Shown here piece after piece: positions 1 through 4,706 of a stretch of DNA of 6,800 bases. The notes beneath the pieces are model-generated. The model worked only from the letters and a program-made list of their open reading frames with translations. It ran no database searches and had not been told where the DNA came from. Origin of the DNA: an uncultured Beijerinckiaceae bacterium (GTDB taxonomy: Bacteria; Pseudomonadota; Alphaproteobacteria; Rhizobiales; Beijerinckiaceae); contig CALMGA010000425.1 in the NCBI GenBank assembly GCA_937863205.1, positions 1-6,800 on the forward strand, read 5' to 3'. A program made the translations under genes and the position numbers. The first letter of the stretch is position 1. The number at the start of each line of letters is the position of its first letter.

Positions 1-346
1 TCGTCGCGGCGAGGATGGCGATCTCGGCGGCGAGGGCCAGTTGCACGGCGGTGTTCGTCAGGGCGACGGCGGTGGGGCTTTGCGGCGCCTCCGCCTCCAT
101 CACGAGCCGGACGCTCTCCATGGTGGCGATCGTTGCGCCGGCGGCGATGGCGTCGGTGAACACGGCGGCGAGGTCGGCACCCCAGGTGCCGGATCGGATC
201 AGGGCTGCGGCGCTCGCCGACAGATCGCCGATCGCGTAAAGCAGGTCGGCGGCGGCTGTCCCGGTAGCGGCGGCCAGCGTGCCGCGGAGACCGTTCAGCA
301 AGGTCGCGAGAATGGCCTGCGTTTCCGAAATCTCGTCGGTGGTCAT
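1..346 (-). CDS. Ala-rich, mostly helical phage protein of unknown function (3' end outside window)
   Basis: From ATG at 346 the frame is open for 115 codons to the left edge, with no stop, so the C-terminus is missing. The sequence starts MTTDEISETQAILATLLNGL and is dominated by Ala, Leu, Ile and Thr in amphipathic helical stretches (for example DLLYAIGDLSASAAALIRSG, 34-53, and TIATMESVRLVMEAEA, 72-87). No cysteine or known catalytic motif is visible, and there is no clear transmembrane segment. The ATG overlaps the stop of the micro-ORF by four bases. By position, just after head completion genes, it is probably a morphogenesis or tail-side protein, but I cannot name a family from this fragment. 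Codon use agrees with the genes upstream. Confidence 0.72.
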   Translation of the reverse strand, partial: MTTDEISETQAILATLLNGLRGTLAAATGTAAADLLYAIGDLSASAAALIRSGTWGADLAAVFTDAIAAGATIATMESVRLVMEAEAPQSPTAVALTNTAVQLALAAEIAILAAT

Positions 347-441
347 GAGGAGACCGCCCCGCGCGTATCGGCGAGCGAGCCCTGCGTGGCCCGGTCGAGC
401 GCATCCGACGGGTAGAAGATCGGATCGCCGTAGACCTTCAC
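343..441 (-). CDS. Micro-ORF of 32 residues, unknown function
   Basis: A GTG-started frame of 32 codons fills the space between the gpFII-like gene and the next one. It reads MKVYGDPIFYPSDALDRATQ and then GSLADTRGAVSS. The GTG overlaps the upstream TGA by four bases (GTGA), a GAGGA lies six bases upstream (448-452), and its own TGA overlaps the next ATG by four bases (ATGA). That chain is typical of translationally coupled phage genes and is the main support. I do not recognise the protein. It has no membrane segment and no cysteine. It may be a real small morphogenesis protein or a coupling leader that keeps ribosomes on the message to the next gene. Confidence 0.5.
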   Translation of the reverse strand: MKVYGDPIFYPSDALDRATQGSLADTRGAVSS

Positions 442-797
442 GCGCCGTCCTCGTCCGTGGTCGCGTCGGCCGCATTCAGGTCTCGCAGCGGGCAGTCGGC
501 ACCGCCCTGACCGTCGGGGTTGACGTCGGCGATCTCAAATTGGCCAAGGGTGCCGAGGTCGACGGTGTCGCCCTGCATCGGAGGTACGGCGAAGTCGGCA
601 AGGCGGATGCCCAAAGTCGGCTGTACCGTTGAGTGATAGCCGCCGCCTTCGATCTGGATCTGGATCGGTTTCGACGCGTAGACGCCGCGGGCGGGGTAGG
701 GCGAGGCGCCAGGTTGCGAGACGACCGGCATGATCGTCACCGACTGGCCAAATACGGCCATCGCGGGGGCGAGGACGAGGGACGCGAAGTCGATCAT
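438..797 (-). CDS. gpFII-like head-tail attachment (head completion) protein
   Basis: The 119-residue product resembles the lambda gpFII/head-tail attachment group, which binds the gpW-plugged head and provides the docking surface for the tail. It opens MIDFASLVLAPAMAVFGQSV, with an N-terminal helix then strands. The strongest block is LGIRLADFAVPPMQGDTVDL (62-81) followed by FEIADVNPDGQGGADCPLR (87-105), matching the family's rule of a domain that says 'below this depth' (P-x-x-G-D-x-V) and a strand ending in D-G-x-G. The Asp/Glu-rich tail (DATTDEDGA) is probably flexible. A longer frame from 962 exists but is Arg-rich and overlaps the preceding gene; the ATG at 797 overlaps that gene's TGA and is preferred. 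Lambda gpFII is 117 residues. Its stop overlaps the next GTG (GTGA). Confidence 0.75.
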   Translation of the reverse strand: MIDFASLVLAPAMAVFGQSVTIMPVVSQPGASPYPARGVYASKPIQIQIEGGGYHSTVQPTLGIRLADFAVPPMQGDTVDLGTLGQFEIADVNPDGQGGADCPLRDLNAADATTDEDGA

Positions 798-1054
798 CAC
801 GTCTCGATCTTCGGTTTCTGCGTCGTCAACTTCGCGACCGGTTTGGCGGTCTCGACGGGCGCGCTTACGACGGTCGCTGCCGGCTTGGTGGATGCCGGCT
901 CCTGATGGAGGGCGATGGATCCTTCGTGCAGGCGACGCTGCGTGAAGGTGTCCATCGTCCATTTCGAGCCATCAGCCCGCAAGGCGCCGTCAACGGGGTG
1001 AACGGTGCCGATGGCGTCAGGACGCGCGGGGATCACCTTGCGTTTGGTCGCCAT
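797..1054 (-). CDS. Small phage protein, DUF2635-like
   Basis: The product has 85 residues from the chosen ATG. Residues 6-50 have the pattern seen in DUF2635 proteins of Mu-like phages: an early VIPA, then Gly-x-Val-x-x-Pro, a short Asp-Gly-x-Leu turn, and a Trp/aromatic followed by QRRLHEGSIAL (39-49), close to the family's RRL-x-D/E-G motif. Residues 51-85 are an Ala/Pro/Thr/Lys-rich tail, probably disordered. The function of the family is not established; its genes lie between the capsid and tail genes. A TTG-started version would add 14 residues, but ATG at 1054 has a GGGGGA four bases upstream and is preferred. Its TGA overlaps the next ATG by one base (TGATG). The match is short and partly by pattern, so the family name is tentative; the gene itself is likely real. 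Confidence 0.6.
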   Translation of the reverse strand: MATKRKVIPARPDAIGTVHPVDGALRADGSKWTMDTFTQRRLHEGSIALHQEPASTKPAATVVSAPVETAKPVAKLTTQKPKIET

Positions 1055-1111
1055 GATGTCCCCCGCTGCGGTCGAAAATGAGCCGTCCTCGAACAAGCAT
1101 CGGCGATGTCG

Positions 1112-1450
1112 TCAGGAAGCCGCCTGCGCGATCAGCACGTTGCCCGTGGAGGACGGGTTGGCGGCCACGTCCGACGCGAAGCCGACAGGCAGGAGTCCGC
1201 CGGAATTCACGTTGGTGAGGACGAGATTGACGCTGTCCCAATAGAGCGAGTCGCCCTGCGCCCAAGCCTGGGCTGCCACCTTGGGCAGGGCGTAGATGCC
1301 CTTGCGCCAGAAGGCGGAGACCTGCCCGGCAGGCACCGTTTCGGAGGCAACGGTGAAGATAGTGCCGATGGTGACGGGCTGGCCTGAGACCACGCCGCCG
1401 GCCGGGGCCGACGCGTAAATGGCGTCGCCCCTCTGGAGATAATTCTGCAT
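1112..1450 (-). CDS. Capsid cement (decoration) protein, DUF2190 family
   Basis: The 112-residue product matches the DUF2190 family of small beta-rich proteins encoded beside phage capsids, which act as cement or decoration proteins on the outer shell. It has the typical opening MQNYLQRGDAIYASAPAGGV, a hydrophobic beta strand (GTIFTVA, 29-35), the LPKVAAQAWAQGDSLYWD block (55-72) that is the family hallmark, then a strand/turn/strand ending in VGFASDVAA (89-97) and VLIAQAA. The size fits the usual 105-120 residues. It follows the capsid gene by 76 bases, with GGGA at 8 bases spacing before the ATG. Cement proteins are needed in numbers similar to the capsid protein, which fits its own ribosome binding site. 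The family is secure; the structural role rests on family knowledge. Confidence 0.88.
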   Translation of the reverse strand: MQNYLQRGDAIYASAPAGGVVSGQPVTIGTIFTVASETVPAGQVSAFWRKGIYALPKVAAQAWAQGDSLYWDSVNLVLTNVNSGGLLPVGFASDVAANPSSTGNVLIAQAAS

Positions 1451-1526
1451 GGATGCGTTCCCGCGGTGAGGATGAAGAAGGGCAGCCGACCGACACGAGG
1501 CGACTGGAGGTGTCTGCGCGAGGCGA
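1451..1526. other. Short non-coding gap between capsid and cement genes
   Basis: This 76-base gap holds a GGGA (1459-1462, minus strand) eight bases before the cement ATG, which can serve as its ribosome binding site. A 5-base inverted repeat (GACAC at 1492-1496, GTGTC at 1510-1514) with a 13-base loop and no T-tract is too weak to call a terminator. I see no promoter. Confidence 0.5.
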
Positions 1527-3194
1527 TCAGGCCTGGGTCAGCGATCCGGGGTTGCGATAGCCGCCGCGGAAGTCGATGGCGCCGCAGCCGAAGTCGTGCT
1601 CCAGCGAGACCTGGACGCCCTGCACACCGAAGGGCTCAAAGGTACGGACGCGCGGTCCCGTGGAGCCATTCAGGAAGCCGTAGATGTAGTTCGGCACCCG
1701 GGCCGGATCGGCGAGCAGGTACCAGCTGGTGTCGGTGATGTTTGCGTCGGAAACCGACTGCAGCTTGCCCGAGAACGGGTTGACGCTGGTGTTGAGCTGC
1801 GGGGTGATCGCGGCGACGATCTGGTCGGCCATGGTCTCCATCGACGGGCCGGTCAGGATTATCCGAGGTGGCACGTTGAGCAGCAGCTTCGACAGCGAGC
1901 GCATGGAGCGCATGGAGGCGCGACCGGCGCCGACGCTGGCCACGTTGATCATGTTGCCGCTCGCGGCGACGTTGTTGTGACTCGGATCGAAAACCGACTT
2001 GCCGTCCTGCAGGAGCTTCGGGTTCGAGTTGAACATCACGAAGAAGGTTGTGATCTCGAACACGCGCACCGTGTCGCCGGCCGAGCCCAGGATCTGGTCG
2101 ATCGCGCCGAGTTGGTCATTGACGATCATCTGCCGGGAGATCGGGAAGATGACGCCGTAGGGCTTCACCGACACGGTCTCGCCGCTGTCCAGCGAGGCGC
2201 CAGCCTTCAGCTCGCCGGTCTCGGTGACCGGCTGCAGGGCCGGGAAGTCACCGGCACGGACCTGCGGGTGCGGACGGAAATCGATGAAGGGGCGCTCGAC
2301 CGCGATGCCCTGATAGGTCGGGATCGCCAGTTCGTAGCGGGCCAGCAGGCTCTTGTTGAGCACGTTCTGGAAAATGGCCGGGAAGTCCGACGTCGACTGG
2401 AACGCGCGCTCGATGATGCCGAGAGCTTGCGTGGGCGTGCGGATGTTGCCGCGGTGCCCGATGCACTCCGCCGCGATCTCGACGAAGCCCATGCTCATGT
2501 AGGTCTCGGCCCGGGCGCTATGCGCCTCGAGGAACATCTTGTCGGCGCGCTGCCTCGGCGCGTACTCGATACCGTCGCTGCCGCGGGCGGCGAGCAACTG
2601 ACGGACCAGCGCGAGCTCCATGGCGCCGGCGCGACCCTGGCGCTCATCGCGGGTCACCCTGATCTGCGGCACGTCGCTGCCTCCCCTGATCTGCGTCGCC
2701 GAGCTGCGCTCGGCGAGCTTGTCGAACATGATCTTGCGCAGCGCGGCGGGCTTCAGGTTGCGTTCGATGGCGCGGGGCACATCGAGCGTGATGCCCTGCG
2801 TGCGAGCCTGCTCGCCGATGCGCACGAGTTCCGCCATCTGCGTGCGGGACGGTTCCGCTGTGACGGAGCGGGTAGCGCCGCGCTTGCCGCGTTCCTTGCG
2901 GTCGCCGTCGCCGTCCTCGTCACGCTCGGCCTTGACCGGCTCGTCGGTCGGCGCCTTGGCGGCGGCGAGATCGGCCTGCTTGCCGGCCTGGTCGGTCTGG
3001 CGAGGGTCGATGTCGAAGACGAGCCCCATCTTGTCGCCGCGCTTGTCGAAAGCCGCCGCTTGGTCCTGGACGCGACGCCAGTCGTTGCCCCAGGAAGCAA
3101 CGAAGTCCTGCGGCGACATCCGTCCGGGGCGCACTGCCTTCATGTCTGCTTCGATGTCGTCGTTCGGGTTGATCGGCTCCCAGGCCGGCGTCAT
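1527..3194 (-). CDS. Major capsid protein, Mu gpT-like, with a portal-derived N-terminus and no prohead protease domain
   Basis: This is the shell-forming protein, 555 residues from the first ATG. Residues 1-70 look like a portal tail and about 80-110 form a charged linker (DEDGDGDRKERGKRG). Residues 113-165 (RTQMAELVRIGEQA onward, ending in KLAERSS) resemble the linker that joins protease to capsid in prohead protease/major capsid fusions. The capsid domain, about 185-553, shows STSDFPAIFQNVLNKSLL (267-284), ETGELKAGA (325-333), SGETVSVKPYGVIFPISRQM (337-356), FDPSHNN (402-408), VNPFSGKL (471-478), WYLLADPA (491-498) and DFGCGAIDFRGGYRNPGS (534-551), matching the Mu gpT-like family. No protease domain is present. 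The ATG has no clear Shine-Dalgarno sequence and sits 12 bases after the portal stop, so reinitiation is possible. The true N-terminus is uncertain; the capsid call is secure. Confidence 0.88.
   Translation of the reverse strand: MTPAWEPINPNDDIEADMKAVRPGRMSPQDFVASWGNDWRRVQDQAAAFDKRGDKMGLVFDIDPRQTDQAGKQADLAAAKAPTDEPVKAERDEDGDGDRKERGKRGATRSVTAEPSRTQMAELVRIGEQARTQGITLDVPRAIERNLKPAALRKIMFDKLAERSSATQIRGGSDVPQIRVTRDERQGRAGAMELALVRQLLAARGSDGIEYAPRQRADKMFLEAHSARAETYMSMGFVEIAAECIGHRGNIRTPTQALGIIERAFQSTSDFPAIFQNVLNKSLLARYELAIPTYQGIAVERPFIDFRPHPQVRAGDFPALQPVTETGELKAGASLDSGETVSVKPYGVIFPISRQMIVNDQLGAIDQILGSAGDTVRVFEITTFFVMFNSNPKLLQDGKSVFDPSHNNVAASGNMINVASVGAGRASMRSMRSLSKLLLNVPPRIILTGPSMETMADQIVAAITPQLNTSVNPFSGKLQSVSDANITDTSWYLLADPARVPNYIYGFLNGSTGPRVRTFEPFGVQGVQVSLEHDFGCGAIDFRGGYRNPGSLTQA
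2865..2957 (-). other. Charged low-complexity linker between portal tail and capsid
   Basis: Residues 80-110 of the capsid ORF are rich in Lys, Arg, Asp, Glu and Gly, including DEDGDGDRKERGKRG. The stretch probably is unstructured. It marks the approximate junction where a prohead protease domain would be expected and where sequence may have been lost. Confidence 0.6.
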
Positions 3195-3206
3195 CCATTG
3201 CGCGCG
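2982..3206 (-). pseudogene. Detached C-terminal end of the portal protein, in frame with the capsid ORF
   Basis: About 75 codons after the portal TAA read as the end of a lambda-type portal: QWMTPAWEPINPNDDIEADM resembles the family's W-x-P-x-W-x-W-V-x-P-x-K-D-x-x-A-D segment. It is followed by a helical stretch around SPQDFVASWGNDWRRVQDQA and the usual closing motif MGLVFDIDPR (residues 56-65 of the ORF starting at 3194). A portal ends at about this point, but no stop codon is found; the frame continues through a charged linker into the capsid. This assignment rests on recalled family sequence patterns. A profile search against the lambda-type portal family with the two halves joined across the stop would settle it. 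Confidence 0.75.
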
Positions 3207-3209
3207 TTA
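3207..3209 (-). other. In-frame TAA interrupting the portal reading frame
   Basis: Read on the minus strand, the codons run CCC TAA CGC GCG CAA TGG ATG ACG CCG GCC TGG. The portal start (4457) and the downstream ATG (3194) are 1263 bases apart, a multiple of three, so both sides share one frame. A single base change from TAC/TAT (Tyr), CAA, AAA or GAA would produce this stop. Residues on both sides join to make a normal lambda-family portal C-terminal region. The stop is followed by C, which alone does not demonstrate readthrough. Confidence 0.85.
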
Positions 3210-4457
3210 GGGGTCGCGGCGGTCCGGTAGCAAGCCTGCGAGCACGACGCGCGAGGTGAAGCGCTCCCAGGTCCGGTTGCAGACGCCGGGGATGATGGTG
3301 TGGTGCTGCAACTGTTCCGTGAGGCGGCGGAATTCGACCTTGCCAGCGCGCAGGCTGGAAAAGGTTGCGCCGCGGAGGTCCCCGGTCGCTTGGTCGTAGG
3401 TGCAGCCGACGCCGGCGGCCATCGCCTGCAGGTTGAAGGTGAGGATCGGCTCGACCTGTCCGGCCGAGGTCGGCTGTGCGAACTTGATGTCCTGCCCGGC
3501 GCGCAGCTTCTTCATCATGCCCGGTTCGAGCGAGGTCACCTGCGCTGTCGGAATGGCATAGTCGTAGCCCGCAACGCCGGGCCGAGCCGGGTCCAGCAGC
3601 GGCGCCGTCGAATCGTCGTTGGTGATGAAGCCGGCGAAGCAGGCCTCGACACGCGCCTTGACGTTCACGGAGTCGACGAAGTCGGCGAGATCGCGCGCTG
3701 TCATCAGGATCGGTGCGAACCAGGGGACCCCGCGGACCTGTCCGGGGCGCAGCGCCTTGAAGAGGTGGATGACCTCGTCTTGAGGTACGAAGACCGACAC
3801 GCCCGGTCGCATGTTGGCGGTGGTGATCTCGCCCGGATGCCAGGGCCATAAATATAGACCCATGCGGCGGTCGAAGTCGCCGACGCCGAGCCGTGTCCGT
3901 TCCAGGCCTTTTATCGGGTTCGCGGGATCGCCATAGATGCCATCGCGCCACTGGTCGATGTAGTCGGCTTCCAAGGCTTGTAGCTGGAACGGTACCTGCA
4001 AGCCGCTGTCGAGCGGGCGGTCAAGGAAACGGAGCACCGTCTCGCCGGACTCCACCATGGAGCGCACGGCAAGCACCTGCATGCCGTAGAAGGTCATCTG
4101 CCCAGTGACGTCGGCCTTGCGCTCCCACTCGCCCCAAAGGTTCTCGAGCCGGCGATCGTACTTGTCCGAGCCGGTGTCAGGAACCGGAACGATGCCGGTG
4201 CCCACGGCATGCGAGGTGATGATGTCGAGCATGCGGGCCGCGTAGGGCGTGTTGCGGGCGAGGTCGCGGGAGCGGTCGCGCGGCGGCCGCATCGCCGTCT
4301 GCAACTCGGCATTGGCCGAGGTATGCATCGCCTTCCATGATGCGGCTCGGCGCCCGACGGCGGCGCCCTCGTACATGCGCAACTGATGCCGAGCCTTGGC
4401 CCGTGACACGGCGGTCTGCGGCGCGAACCAGCCGATCGCTCGGTCGAGCGCGTTCAT
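3207..4457 (-). CDS. Phage portal protein, lambda family, ended early by an in-frame TAA
   Basis: The portal forms the ring at one head vertex through which the terminase pumps DNA and to which the connector binds. The 416 residues cover most of the family: LARNTPYAARMLDII (66-80) with VGTGI (85-89), VESGETVLRF (135-144), DEVIHLFKALRPGQVRGVPW (227-246), and the C-terminal signature CTYDQATGDLRGATFSSLR (352-370). The product stops at LLPDRRDP, soon after the conserved region. Relatives usually continue for roughly 80-100 residues with a W-x-x-P-x-W-E-x-x-x-P segment and a final GLVFDxDPR-like motif. Exactly that continues in the same frame after the TAA (3207-3209), so this is best read as a nonsense-interrupted portal, unless the stop is read through. 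The ATG lies directly after the gpW TAG. The family is secure; function of the truncated product is doubtful. Confidence 0.9.
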   Translation of the reverse strand: MNALDRAIGWFAPQTAVSRAKARHQLRMYEGAAVGRRAASWKAMHTSANAELQTAMRPPRDRSRDLARNTPYAARMLDIITSHAVGTGIVPVPDTGSDKYDRRLENLWGEWERKADVTGQMTFYGMQVLAVRSMVESGETVLRFLDRPLDSGLQVPFQLQALEADYIDQWRDGIYGDPANPIKGLERTRLGVGDFDRRMGLYLWPWHPGEITTANMRPGVSVFVPQDEVIHLFKALRPGQVRGVPWFAPILMTARDLADFVDSVNVKARVEACFAGFITNDDSTAPLLDPARPGVAGYDYAIPTAQVTSLEPGMMKKLRAGQDIKFAQPTSAGQVEPILTFNLQAMAAGVGCTYDQATGDLRGATFSSLRAGKVEFRRLTEQLQHHTIIPGVCNRTWERFTSRVVLAGLLPDRRDP

Positions 4458-4706
4458 CTAGAAGCCCGACCACAGACCGTTGTTGCCCCACGGCTCAAAG
4501 CCACCTCCGGTGCCTCGGTCATGAGCGACCAGCACGGTGGCCGACTTCTGCGGGGCGAGGCCGAGGGCGCGCATGATGATGTCGCGCACCCTCAACATTT
4601 CGTCGAGCGAGCGGAAGTTCGTGCTCTTGCCCTCATAGAATACGGTTGTAACGCCGGCGGCGATGGCGTTCTCGATGGCGTCGAGCTGGGCTTGACTGAA
4701 GGCCAT
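4458..4706 (-). CDS. gpW-like phage head-tail joining protein
   Basis: This small virion protein of 82 residues is predicted to bind below the portal after packaging and help close the DNA-filled head before tail joining. The sequence has the usual features of the gpW family: an N-terminal helix of the type FSQAQLDAIENAIAAG (3-18), a short beta hairpin around VFYEGKSTNFRSL (22-34), and a second helix with DEMLRVRDIIMRALGL (35-50). A Gly/Trp-rich tail follows (GTGGGFEPWGNNGLW). Lambda gpW is 68 residues, so the size fits with a somewhat longer tail. The position between large terminase and portal is the standard one. The ATG overlaps the terminase TGA by one base, and a GGGGG run lies 5 bases upstream (4712-4716), so translation is probably coupled. 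The TAG directly abuts the portal ATG. Confidence 0.88.
   Translation of the reverse strand: MAFSQAQLDAIENAIAAGVTTVFYEGKSTNFRSLDEMLRVRDIIMRALGLAPQKSATVLVAHDRGTGGGFEPWGNNGLWSGF

Noticed and set aside
438..962. Long version of the gpFII-like gene starting at 962
   Set aside because: The extra 55 residues are Arg/His-rich shadow of the preceding small gene. The ATG at 797 overlaps that gene's stop in the usual phage manner.
1017..1496. A 159-codon minus-strand frame over the cement gene
   Set aside because: Arg/Gly/His-rich shadow in another frame of the DUF2190 gene.
1492..1514. Possible hairpin terminator after the capsid gene
   Set aside because: Only five paired bases around a 13-base loop and no T-run on either strand.
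1897..1920. Short direct repeat around GCGCATGGA in the capsid gene
   Set aside because: Two copies inside coding sequence that give Met-Arg-Ser twice. It is too short to mean anything beyond codon coincidence.
1596..3230. A 544-codon plus-strand frame opposite the capsid gene
   Set aside because: Antisense shadow produced by G/C-rich third positions of the capsid gene. Its protein is low-complexity Arg/Ala/Gly/Asp/Val sequence with no recognisable domain, while the minus strand encodes a clear capsid protein.
2920..3951. A 343-codon minus-strand frame bridging the portal stop, considered as a frameshift product
   Set aside because: It is Arg/Pro-rich and has no portal or capsid motifs. The portal-like sequence continues in the original frame after the TAA, so no frameshift is needed.
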